The notes under the pieces were generated by a model. It was not told where the DNA came from and did no database searches. It was given only the letters and a program-made list of their open reading frames with translations. The position numbers were made by a program, and so were the translations under genes. Below, in pieces: positions 52,854 to 63,357 of a stretch of 64,000 nucleotides of DNA. Source of the stretch: Wolfiporia cocos. Its lineage: Eukaryota > Basidiomycota > Agaricomycetes > Polyporales > Phaeolaceae. Numbering within the stretch: position 1 is the first letter of the stretch; each line of letters begins with the position of its first letter. The DNA is taken from contig JACCLO010000014.1 of the NCBI GenBank assembly GCA_029448655.1, forward strand, positions 2,046,001-2,110,000, given 5' to 3'.

Positions 52854-55800
52854 TAAGCTGGAGACCTGAGCCATCGACGACAGCTGTATACATCGTCCTG
52901 TATATATAGCAATTGTCAATCAGAACCGGTCGCGCAGATTGTGTTCCAATCTCCATGAGATACCTTTGACAAGCCCAATAGCTCTTCTACGTCAAGTGCA
53001 ACTATTGCTGAAGCCTTTACTGCCCTCTTCCTATATGCGTCGCAGCTATCGGGCAATTTATGTCCGCCCTTGACGAGCGATTCGAATCTATATCTTTCAA
53101 CGAGCGTGTCGATTACGCCGTCGAGTAGCGCGGAAGCAGTAAGGAGGGAGATAGGAAAGCGTAGCACATCGGGTTCTGAAAACCAATGTGAGCATCACCC
53201 GAGAGGGCTGCTCTCAGCTATGGACTCACGCATCAACGCTTCGAGTAGGACAGCCCAGGTCTCCTTTTGCGCCGTATTCCAGCCGTCGTCAAAGGAAAGC
53301 AAGCTGCGTAAGCTGGGCAGAGCGAGCCACAACTCTGAGATGTACGACTCTGGAGTGACACTGCCGATAGAGAACGAGAAGGTATACAGGATGTCTCTTT
53401 GCGCGGCCTGTGATCATACAACTAGTCACTGCTATTCAGGATGAAGTCATCCTGGTTGCTACGTACCTCCAAATCCTCATATGACAATGAATGTGGCGCC
53501 AGGAGCATAAAGTCATTGGCCGGAATGGAATACAATGGCAAGAAGACATCACGGTGAAACTATTCTCATCAGTTTTGCCATTACGTGAAGTTGAGACACA
53601 GACGCACCTTCACGCTCAATGTCACACATGCAAGAGCGATGTCCCATGTCAGAGCCTGTTGTCCGTCGAGTCGGAGTTGCTGTTCCTTTCTAGTCGGGGA
53701 TTCGGGTGACGAAAAGGCCGAGTCAGTAGGGCCAATGCGGAAAAAATAACGAATTAAGAGATATGCTGCATGAAAACGAGTCACGTCCGAAGTTGCGAGC
53801 TGGTCGCGCAAGTCCCAAGCACACTTTGTGGATGATGGTCCATCGCGGGGCAGAACCTGAAGCAAGGAGCAATTGAGAGAGTGGTAACCAAGTTGCAGAC
53901 CGACGTACGTCTAAAATCCAGTCAATCACCGTCATCCTCAAATCGTCTTCGACTGTTAGTGAATCCGCAGAAAGTGAAATACAAGTCTCAGTACATTTTG
54001 AGTCTTTGTCGCAGGAAGGTTGACTGTCATGCATAGAGAAGGGACGAGCAGACCAAGGACTAGAGTCTTGAGCCATAGTTTCAGGAGTGTCAACATAGGC
54101 GGCAGTATCTTCGTCATTCCTTTCGGACCGCTTGTCGTCCGATTTCTTAGAAGTGCATATGAATTCGCCAAGGACCAGATTATTGACAACAATGGCCGCG
54201 AGCCCGTCAGCGTCACGTTCCACGCGCTCCTTCTCTAGCATGATCTTGATCCTAGCCTCTGCGGCATCTTCGGTTGACAATGGAGCCCGCGGAATTTCAT
54301 CAGGTGGCGGAGGAGCAATGATAGGCAGCGGCATCGGAAGGGGTGAGCGGGGCGGTGTCATGGCACGACGACACCGTCGGCTTGAGATAGGTGTCGCAGG
54401 CTCACTCGGCACGTACCCGCTGTAGCATGTGGCTGGCGTAGCGCTGCGTGAATCGCGGTCCAAGGACGTGAATGTGCGCGAGCGTGACAGCAAATGGGAT
54501 GAGCTAGTAGACAACACAACCGATTCGTGCTGTCAACCCGGTCAATCAGAATGCTCAGATCATCTGGCCGCACCCCATACCTGATTCTCTTCAGCACCTG
54601 TAACAGCGGACGTTTCAGAACGTAATGATTCTGCACGTCGCAGACTGGCAGGACGGTTGGCAAGTGCGCCGCGGCCAACGCTTGTTGAGCGTTTGCTGGT
54701 ATTCTTCGATAATTGTTGACTCGTGAAGAAGCGCGACTCTACAGTATAGACCTTGCGCCGCTTGCTCGCAGACTCGCTGCAACGCTCTACGCGCTCAGAA
54801 AGCTGGGTATATGCGTCACCTTCGACATCTGAACTGATATCTGATGCAGCGTTTGTGGTTGAATCGAGTGACCGACGACGTTTCATTGGCATAGAACCGG
54901 TGGCCCGGACACGCGTTGTAGCCTGCGAGCCTGAGTAATGATCTTTGATGTGTGCGTTGGAAAGCGTTTCATGCGAGAACGAGGCTGAAGAGACACTCAG
55001 ATCCGGAGAGCCGAAGTAAGCCCAATAGTCTGGAGACACATTATCGCCAGATTGGGAGCCACTGAGTTGGCTGTGTGTGGCAGCCCGAGGAGGATCAACC
55101 ATCATTGAGCATACAAGAGGGTGAGCATTCGACACAGGACAGGACAAAGACGAATCATTCGTTAAGGCCTCGATATTGGATCCAGCTTCCGCCTCAGTAG
55201 CGATAATAGACGTCAGAGAGGGCCAATCCAAAGAGGCTTTGTCGGACATTGAACCAGTGGTTCTACCGGATCCAGTTGCCAAAGTGAGACTGTGAGGGGA
55301 CGAGTTACTCAGCAAATCTCTACGTCTTTTGAGAAAGCGGAGGAATTTCTCCTCCTCGTCCCGGGCAGCTAGCAGCAGATCATGCAGTTGGTTCACAAAC
55401 AGCAATTGATCTTGCAGTTGATGAGGAGAGGACGACGAGTCTGTCGTTGAATCACATGTCGGAGACGAGCATGCATAGGTGAGGATGCCAGCATCATAGT
55501 TTACTACAGGGTCACTAGCGTCTTTTCCTTGGTGATCGTCAGGTGGATCGTGTTCTGAGCTGCTTATATGCGCCTTCGTTACCAAAGAAGAATTGATGTG
55601 AGTATCGATTCGAGCACTTGACCAAGCTGGGGGGCTCAGGACAGACACATCGTCTACAAGGTCATCATCAGGCGGGGTAGGAGCCCCAGGGGAAGAGTAG
55701 ATTGGGGAGCTTGACTCTGGGATGGGCACATCAGACAGAGCGTGGGCCCGATCTTCGAATGCGCATTCATGGAATATGGATGTATCGTCGGAAGCTGGAG

Positions 55801-55870
55801 AACCATTGGAAGGATCAGGGTCCGACCATCGTCCTAGCTTGCTGTAATCCAGCGAGATAGTTCCTTCCAT
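52854..55870 (-). CDS. Cyclin-box protein with long disordered N-terminus
   Basis: Start ATG 55870 (MEGTISLDYSKLGRWSDPD). The first exon (to about 54584) encodes about 430 residues rich in Ser, Asp and Pro, without a recognised domain. A 51-base intron leads to HESVVLSTSSS and a Pro-rich stretch (PLPMPLPIIAPPPP). The cyclin N-box then begins VEDDLRMTVIDWILD (about 53930) and continues across an intron as VLPRDGPSSTKCAWDL, VTRFHAAYLLIRYFFR, LTWDIALACVTLSVK, matching the usual helix pattern. The C-box part covers FLPLYSIPANDFMLLAPHSL, DILYTFSFSIG and RFPISLLTASALLDGVIDT. The last small exon gives DDVYSCRRWLRSPA and TAA at 52854-52856. A regulatory partner of a CDK is likely but the class (mitotic or other) is not clear. 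Confidence 0.75.
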
Positions 55871-56546
55871 GGCAGATCTCGCGGTCAGAGTAGTTGCAGT
55901 ATGTTACTGCGAGAGCACAGCGATTGAAATACGCTGGGAGTAAGACAAGGAAGCAGGGGGGAAAAAAACAGCGAGACAAGACTATGACGTGTGTCACATG
56001 CTGGAATCGCGGTGACGTCACGCGTCGGCGTCGGGTCGTGTACGCGTTATTCTGATCCTCTTCGGTAATATTTGTTGCTTTTCATATATTAGATGTGTAT
56101 CACGGTTAACTCTGGGAAGCTTCCGAGACCTAGACAACCACGGATCTGACGATGTTTTGGATCCTAGTGAGAGAAGGGATCATGGACTTTTCATCTTAGC
56201 TGATAATATTCGGGGAGCGTAAAGCTCCAAAGTACTACCTGGACTCGTTGATTATTCTAGTATGTAATGGGACACAGCATGCAGTGACGCATCGCGGAAG
56301 TCGGTCTGATGCAATCATGTTTTAGTCTTTGCAACGCTCGCAAGGTATGCTTCATATTCCAAAGATCACTACACAAACATCGCAGTGACATCCTATTGAT
56401 ACATCCAAGTTGAAATCGAACGCGCAAAAGTACAATCTGAAGCTCAGAGAGTGCAATAGCAGTCAAGTATAAGTATAGCATGAGTCAATCCTGCCATTGG
56501 CAACGCAACACACCGATCATCGTCCAACTGTACATGTAGCGCACAA
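55871..56546. other. No gene recognised
   Basis: Space between the cyclin start and the 3' end of FAD synthase, both on the minus strand. It should hold the cyclin promoter. No exon or repeat recognised. Confidence 0.45.
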
Positions 56547-57942
56547 TTACACAGTCATCCCGACCGTCCCCGCACCAGACGCCCGGCCCGCCCTCTCCAG
56601 TTTCTCATCAAGCAGCTCGTATGCTGGCCGGTAGCGCGGCTCGCAACTGCAGGCGTCGGCAATGCACTGCGTTGACGAGTCACCATGAATCCACTCCAGA
56701 CGGTCTGGCAATGGGCTCATCGCGGATGAGTCCGCGTGGCATGCCACATCTGGGTCCCCGCGAATCATCACGAGGTGGTCCGGCAGCGGATCACACCCTG
56801 TCGCGTCTGCGACGCACACCGAGCGCGGGTCCGTGGGGATGACCTCAAAGCTGTCCGGAAGCGAAGACAGTGTGGGCGCATGTGGGTGCGTGTTGTCAGG
56901 GTCGGACGGGACGTGAGTTGCGGAGGATGAGGGAACAGCGGAAGGGAGGGCCGAGGAGGAGGTTGCGGCTTTGAATGCACAATTACTGCACGAGGGCTGG
57001 ATGAGGAGTGCCGGGTTGCGGAATGTGTTGTATGTCGAGCCGAGGGACGTATAGCTGCGTATATTGAGTGTACAAAGTAGGGCTAGATGCGCAAGACGTA
57101 CCCTTCGTCATACAAGCTGCAATATGGAACGCTAAACTTGCGCAGATACTCCCACACAGATGCATACGACCAATTGATGATCGGATTGATGCGCTCAAAG
57201 CGCGGCCAGCCGAAGTCGGTCGGGTTGCGGTGCGTCAGCGTCGCTGCAAAGCCAGTTGATGATCTGCTAGGAGAACACTCAGAGGAGTGCGCACCTCCGT
57301 GAGGGTCACTCCTTCGCGTTCCTATCAAAATAGCGTCGACGTTGGGAAATCGCTGCTTGTATAACTCCAGAGCCTTCTTCATTCCCTCGCCTCCTTTGGC
57401 TTTCATGCCCGGTGCAGCATGACCGTTACTTGCCCCATTGCTAGTAGACGGCGTTGTAAGCGTGGCCACAGTCTCAACCGGGAGCTTAGGCTCAGGTAGT
57501 GGACAATGGAACAGGTCGAGGTTGTAAGCCGCCGCTGTTTCTTCAATAAATGCCTCCAGCTGAGGGAACGGGGATGAGACGGGGATGTAAACGGCAGGGA
57601 TTGGTCTGGCAGGAACATGGGTGAGTTGTCGCCGTCCGGCCGATGCAGCTAACAGATGAAGGAGAACAGTGCCTGCGTGATTCGTTGAGCATAGATCGTA
57701 TGCATGAGAAATGTTGGCCTTACAGTCCTTGCCGCCATTGAAGCTCAAAGAGACGTGCTCCGGTCTGGAGAGCAGCGTTACAAATCTGAAGAAAAGATTT
57801 ATTCGAAGCATGCTAACCCGAACGTATCCAGCGCATCGTCGATAACCTGCAGCGCCTCGGCTACGAGTGGCCGCAGTGGGTCGGACGACGATGCGAATGT
57901 ATACACCCTGCTTGAAATCTCGCGATAATTGACGGCCACCAT
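56547..57942 (-). CDS. FAD1: FAD synthase (FMN adenylyltransferase), PAPS-reductase fold
   Basis: Makes FAD from FMN and ATP in the cytosol. Start ATG 57942 (MVAVNYREISSRVYTFASSS). Exon 1 leads to LQVIDDALDTFG; then the ATP-binding loop LSFNGGKDC (spliced, about 57745) and TVLLHLLAAS. Next come AVYIPVSSPFPQLEAFIEE, FPNVDAILIGTRRSDPHGATL, THRNPTDFGWPRFERINPI, NWSYASVWEYLRKFSVPYC and LYDEGYTSLGSTYNTFRNPAL, all typical of the family. The C-terminal extension has three tandem 25-residue repeats (separate entry) and ends with a conserved-looking YRPAYELLDEKLERAGRA. All four or five introns splice in frame. Yeast Fad1 lacks such repeats. Confidence 0.92.
56637..56861 (-). repeat. Three 75-base coding repeats in FAD synthase C-terminus
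   Basis: Three consecutive 25-codon units start LPDSFEVIPTDP (56861), LPDHLVMIRGDP (56786) and LPDRLEWIHGDS (56711). Each has the layout LPDxxxxIxxDxxxxCxADxxxxxP with one invariant and one near-invariant Cys (the second is missing in unit 2). The DNA copies are also alike, so the unit was duplicated in place. Confidence 0.85.
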
Positions 57943-58274
57943 CCTGGTGAAGATTGCGCGTAGGTATTGGCGTTTGAACTCTAGTACCTGCGACGATCGA
58001 AGGAACAGTCTCGTCAGCCTTACTGCGTTCGGGAGACTTATTGAAGTGGGTCTGGACAGAAACGATTACGCCAGGCGCTCAGGCGCTCGACGTCCCACGA
58101 ACAGAATCACAGGCGCTTTGTCATGCCAGAATCCGGCGCTGCACCATTTCATCTTGAGGCTGATTTCGACTTACTCTCAAAATGGACAGTTGCCTGCCAT
58201 TGACAATACGTAGCGGCCAGCGTAGTCTTTTCATGCAAATAAATTGTATCTCACACGGCTGCATACCATATGTA
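57943..58274. other. No gene recognised
   Basis: The FAD synthase upstream region and the 3' flank of the membrane protein gene, 332 bases. No further feature seen. Confidence 0.4.
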
Positions 58275-59153
58275 TCAGCCCGACTCCTGTTTGACATCCT
58301 GAACCGGTTGATCCCCTGATCCACTCCTTGCACCGCTCTGCTTGTTGACGTCGCCGGTAGCGACACTCCCTAATTCAAACTCTCGCTGAAGTTCTTCCTC
58401 CCGATGATCTGAGACATCCAATTCCAGCTTTGAGCGGAAGATCAGTGCCCTGCCTTCATGGGCCCACGTGAAAAGCCCGACATGTGCACCGTTCTGATAC
58501 ACAAGCCAGGCGAGTCGCAACAGTAGGTATGTCACAGTTCCTGAGGCGGTGAGGAAGATTGATGCACCGAGAACGATAAGCAGAACGCTTATGAGGATTG
58601 TGCCTGTGAGACACGGGAGGGGGTTGAGCGATATCAGTTGCTCGGGGTGCAAGGAAGGTTCCGCACCGGTTAGCATAATGACGATGCTTGACGCGAGGAT
58701 AGCACATGCGAGGGCAATGAAGGAAAAAGATGCGAAGATAAAGAGGGAGAAACCGCTGCATGGAGGCAAAGTCAGTGCTGTACGGCGGTTGCCTAATGAG
58801 AAGTCGCACATGAAGGCGAGCGCGGGTAGCAAGCTCAATGAAAGAAACACTGCTATGAATGTCTGTAGAAAAGATCAATCATGTCAGCTATGCCGTCCAG
58901 AGACAAATGCATACCGAGAAGATCGGATGGTCCCGGAAGGATTGCAGGGTCGTGCTCAGAGCAGGGCGCGCGTACTCCCTCTCGAATCTGAGAGTCGTCA
59001 GCTTTTTTAACCATGAGTCGTCGAATACTCTTGTCCTCACTGCAAAAATTTCCTCCTAACTGCAGTTGCACTTCCATCAAAGTACGACATCAAGTCATCC
59101 TGATTGGTCTCCTCGTGCTTGTGCTGCTGACTTTCATCAGCCGACATGACCAT
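58275..59153 (-). CDS. Small multi-pass membrane protein, function unknown
   Basis: Not recognised. A run of exons reads WLKKLTTLRFEREYARPALS, TTLQSFRDHPIFS, then after an intron (about 58861-58912) TFIAVFLSLSLLPALAFMCDF. It continues through hydrophobic helices FSLFIFASFSFIALACAILA and CLTGTILISVLLIVLGASIF to TYLLLRLAWLVYQNGAHVGL, four membrane segments in all, and a charged tail ending QDVKQESG. The likely start is ATG 59153 or 59147 (MSADESQQHKHEE), but the first splice is not certain: the only in-frame solution I found is an unusually short intron of about 32 bases ending ttttttgcag. There is no catalytic motif. Topology suggests an ER or vacuolar membrane protein, an inference only. Confidence 0.6.
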
Positions 59154-60656
59154 GCCCGCACCACGAGAGCAATGAGTCAGAATCTAGGAACTAATGTTGA
59201 GTGATGCAGCAGTAATCAGTCAAAGATTCGATTCTGCAGATCATGGTGTCAGCGTTGCGCACGACGCGCAATACTACCACCTTCTTGCAACTTCTGGCGC
59301 ACCGTTTAAAGTAGCCGCAAAGCAGTCACTATACGATGTACGTAGTCTCAGTGCGTCCACGAGTCACAGAGACTACAGCTGGATTGTGGAGTTGACGGCA
59401 GGCGTTTCCAATCGCGTTGGGAGCTATCAGGCAACGCGTCGTCGCGTATGAAACGATCATAGTCGGCGACGCGTGACGTCACGCAAAGAAGCTTCGATTT
59501 AGCTTGTGATTTTTGTAGCTGGGTAAGGTTTTGTGATATCAATGTTATTAGGAGCCTCGCCGTATTCTATATCCACCTGAAAGGCTGGGGGATGATAGCA
59601 GGGTTGACAAGCTAGGATGCAGACCGTTGCGATATTTTCATGGCCTAATTGCAAGCGGCACACTTAGTGGGCGGGCTGTCGTGCGCATTTACGCACACGT
59701 GATGGATAGGACAAAACACACTATTTTAGGGTACGGGGAATTTGGCAGTGGTAATTTACACTGGTTAATTTACCCTGTAATTTACCCGTAATTAACAGGC
59801 AGGGTGGAATGAGGATGTAAATTACGGTTAGTTAGGGACATATGATGAAGGAGTGTTGCAACGGTTCATTGCAGCAATCATGCTTCCGCAGAGCTCCGCA
59901 TTTTTTTCCACAAACAAAGAATCTTCGCAGTGATTACATATCATAGCTTCACCTCGAGAAATGGGCTCGGTGAATGTTCTTCTTGGCATCCGGGTCGAAG
60001 AATTCAACTGGTCAACATGGAGCGAGTCGTAAATCACGGTTACAGCTATTTCGAAATCCATAACCACCGCATTTTTCTCGATCGTGTCAACCAATAAGGA
60101 GGCTACTATTTAGGACTAGAGCAGCAAAACCACGTGAGATACCGGCTGTACTTGTTCTGCGTTCGCTGACTCTGCTGCTCAATAAAGCCTGCTGACGGTC
60201 CTGCTTCTATCGTTTCTGATGTGCTTGAGGACTATGATGACAGGGATGTGCCACTGCTCAGGTGCAAAGCACCGCGGCGCGCACCAGCCACATACTGAAA
60301 ATGGCAGTTCCCTTATTGGTTCTTAAACGATTACTGACTGCTATAGGGTGATTCACCGTGTTCACCGGCACCAGTAGATCACCTGTAATTAGAGAGCCTG
60401 TAAATTATGGTAAATTACACCCGTGAATTTGACCTCGCGTGAATGGTACTGTAAATTTACAGTAAATTTGGGGCCGATTTTAAATTCACCGTACCCTAAT
60501 TTACGGTGTCTTAGTTCTTGACCAAGATCGAGTCCATTTACTCCTCCGCGATCTCTCAGGTCGCGATCCAAGTGACCGTAGCCGCGTCGGGGCATCACTT
60601 CAAGCTTACAAGATACAGCACAGTACCTCCTCGACCGCGCGAATCCTTAGCCCAAT
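59154..60656. other. Intergenic, mostly one MITE-like element
   Basis: Between the divergent membrane protein and RPC34 genes. The stretch 59727-60498 is the MITE-like element listed separately; the rest shows no gene. The RPC34 promoter lies in 60499-60656. Confidence 0.5.
59727..60498. mobile_element. MITE-like element with TAGGGTACGG terminal inverted repeats
   Basis: The ends are TAGGGTACGGGGAATTT at 59727 and the complementary AAATTCACCGTACCCTA ending at 60498. Flanks are ATTT on both sides (59723-59726, 60499-60502), a candidate 4-bp target duplication; if the terminal TA is instead the duplication, the repeats begin at GGG. Subterminal taaattta/gtaatttac motifs cluster near both ends, in both orientations. 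At 772 bases with no long open frame, it is non-autonomous. The superfamily cannot be fixed from this alone. Confidence 0.7.
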
Positions 60657-62543
60657 ATGAGCGGGAGGAAGCTGAATGCGCTCGAACAAAGGCTGCATCA
60701 AGCAGCCTTGACAGATCCCAAGAAGGTGCGTGCTCGAAACCAATCGAGAGTATGCATACCAAACACTCCCGGACGCACAGACTTTGACGCAGAAGGAATG
60801 CGAGGCGCTGATCCCAGACCAATCCTCGCGGATGGCGGCCATTAACTTCTTGCTTGGGACGGTGCGTACCAGCGGGGAATGATTTATTCGTTTCCAATAT
60901 CTCATTATTTGTTACGACACATCAGGGTTTGCTCAAAGCAATGAAAGACACGAAGGGTGTGCTCTCCTTCCGCGCGGTCATGAAAAAAGAGATAGAAGTG
61001 TGCGTGGTCTTGTGCGACCTCCACGGGACGATGCGGTTGACCTGGGCGTAGAAAGAAGGATATGAGCGGGGAAGAGAGCATGGTCCTGAGTCACATCCAG
61101 GCTGCTGGAAACGAGGGTGAATATTCCGTCTGGACTTCGCTGAGTGTCTCATCGAGCAATATGCTTCAGGTATCTGGACGAAGCACCTTAAGGCCAAGAC
61201 TGAATTACACCAAACGGTCATCGATCGTTGCATCAAGTCATTAACACAGAAGCACCTAATCAAGGCTGTCAAATCGGTCAAGGTATAGGACAGTGTCTTC
61301 AGTATTGTGCTCATCCAAAGCTCATGGCACCTAGTACCCAACACGCAAGATTTACATGCTTGCCCATCTGGAACCATCGGTCGAGATGACTGGCGGGCCC
61401 TGGTATACCGACAACGAGTTAGATACCGAATTCATCAAACTGCTCTGCAGCGCATGTCTCCGATTCATCCGCGATCGTGTACGCGCTTTCTAGGATAAGG
61501 AAGCAGCTTGGAGATATTGACACAGATTCCGCAGAGCCTGCCAAAACAAAAGGGTTCTGACAGCCAATCCGACGCACGGCTGCTATACCCCATTTCCGCA
61601 GCCCCCTCGTATCCGACCGCACAGCAAATACTGACGTTCCTCGGCAAAAGTCGCATTACGGAAACACAGCTGAACGTCGAGCACGTAGAGATGCTACTCA
61701 ACGTTCTCGTCCTAGACGGGGAGATCGAGAAGGTGTGTTCTCCTGAACAAGCTATCTCGTCTTGAAGCGTAAACGAATTGACAGGTTCCCGCGTTCGGCG
61801 CGGCGATGTGGGACACTAATGCGCTTGATGAGAAGCCAGATGAGAGCGAGGACGAGCGCGAAGGCAAGAAGCGGAAACGGAAGGACAAGGACGGTGCCTC
61901 GCGCAAGCGTAAACGCAGCAAACGCAGCCGATCCTTTGACTCCGGTTCCGCGTCGGAGTCGAAGTCGGATTCTGAAACCTCTGAACGCAAGTCCAAGTCG
62001 AAACTGCAGAAGAAGAGCAAGGAGAGCGATGAGGAGAGAGACACTGAGGAGAAGCGCAGGCGGAAAAAGCGGCGGCACGATGAGAGCGGGTCAGATACGG
62101 ACGCATCGGAGATAGAGGAGAAGAGCAGACTGAAGAAGTCCAGCAAAAGCAGCAGCAGAAGCAAGAGCAAGAGTAAAAAGCGGAGGCACGAATCCTCCGA
62201 GAGCGAGTCCGATACTGCGTCTTCTGGCTCTGACTCCGAAGACGACGATCGACGGTCGAGATCAAAGTCCAAGTCGAGCTCGCGGTCAAAGTCCACGTCA
62301 AAAATGCGCCAACGCTCGTCCTCACCTGTAGGCGACCTGTCCATGGGCATGGAGGCGGGTGAAGACTATGGCGCATATGTCTACCGTGCGATTCAGCAAG
62401 AACGTGTCGCGGGAGGCTTGACGCAGGCTCCGTGCATGCGATGTCCTACATTCGACTTCTGCAAGACAGGCGGGCCCGTCAACGCCAAGGAATGTGTGTA
62501 CTATGGGGAGTGGCTCACCGCGGCCAGCGTGGCACGAGAATAG
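60657..62543 (+). CDS. RPC34: RNA polymerase III subunit RPC34/RPC6, with RS/K-rich insert
   Basis: Winged-helix, Fe-S subunit of the Pol III RPC82/34/31 subcomplex, needed for promoter opening via TFIIIB. Start ATG 60657 (MSGRKLNALEQRLHQAALTD). Winged helices: SSRMAAINFLLGT / GLLKAMKDTKGVLSFRAV and MSGEESMVLSHIQAAGNEG / IWTKHLKAKTELH...IDRCIKSLTQKHLIKAVKSV, then KIYMLAHLEPSVEMTGGPWY and PTAQQILTFLGKSRITE. The C-terminal cluster APCMRCPTFDFCKTGG...ECVYYGEWL supplies the four cysteines (C-x2-C-x5-C-x9-C) of the [4Fe-4S] site known in human RPC39. Between ALDEKPDESEDER and MGMEAGEDYGAYVYRAI is a run of about 160 Arg/Ser/Lys/Glu-rich residues. Six or so short introns keep frame. Confidence 0.92.
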
Positions 62544-63357
62544 ATGGACAAGTCGAGTATAATGGCTACAGACGTGAGCTCATTACTTATGTCTGTATTT
62601 GAATGCAAAAGCGCGGCAAACACAATAGCGATCCCACTAGTTAGTGCTAAATCCTTATCATGCCGATTCTCGCGAGACTGGTGCGTACGTTCCGTATGAT
62701 ACTAGACACAGCTGGCAGGCAGCAAGTCGCTAGATATCATCAGACTCCTACACAGCTACATGAGTGTTTAATACTATGTTCTTGCACCCAGGAGCAGTCG
62801 TACCAAGGTAAGGCCTGATATATCATGTGGTGAGCAGTGAGCACGCGTGGGTGCCTGTCTGCCGTCATAGTACGCGCGCGACACTGTGACATACGCGTTA
62901 CGTAGCGTGTTCGTGACCGGCTCCCCTCGGTCCGCCAGGAAACCGCTGAGAATAATCGCTCCACCTGGACCTGCCGGTACGTATGATATGTACACTGAAC
63001 GCGATTTCCCTGACAAAGGATCAATCGCGAATCGCACGGGTCAACTGCGTGGGTTGACAATCTTGCTGACTCTATCCCGGTTGAATGAATGAATTATACA
63101 CCGCTCGGCATTGAACATTCACGGTCCTCCAGCTTCTCACCATTTCGTGGGGTTATCGCTTACAATCCGATCGTGGAAGCGCGCCACAGGCGAGCCCTAT
63201 CGCACATACATGTCACAGCTCGTGCCTTCCGTGCTGATAACGTGATAACGATTATGGGTGGCTATTATTCTGAGGGCAAGGAACCACTGATACAGCCATG
63301 GTGCAGGATTGACCAACCAGCTGTCACCCTACCTACAACATAACGGTCTCAATAAGA
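62544..63357. other. No gene recognised
   Basis: Intergenic space between RPC34 and the glycosidase, with a minus-strand open frame of 106 codons at 62740-63060 that has no motif and overlaps a plus-strand open frame. It must hold the glycosidase promoter. Confidence 0.45.

Noticed and set aside
61712..62376. Minus-strand open frames rich in Leu, Ser and Asp
   Set aside because: They are the complement of the RPC34 charged insert; the plus-strand gene has intact family motifs on both sides.
62740..63060. Minus-strand 106-codon open frame between RPC34 and the glycosidase
   Set aside because: No conserved motif, and it overlaps an opposite-strand open frame of similar quality; intergenic chance frame.
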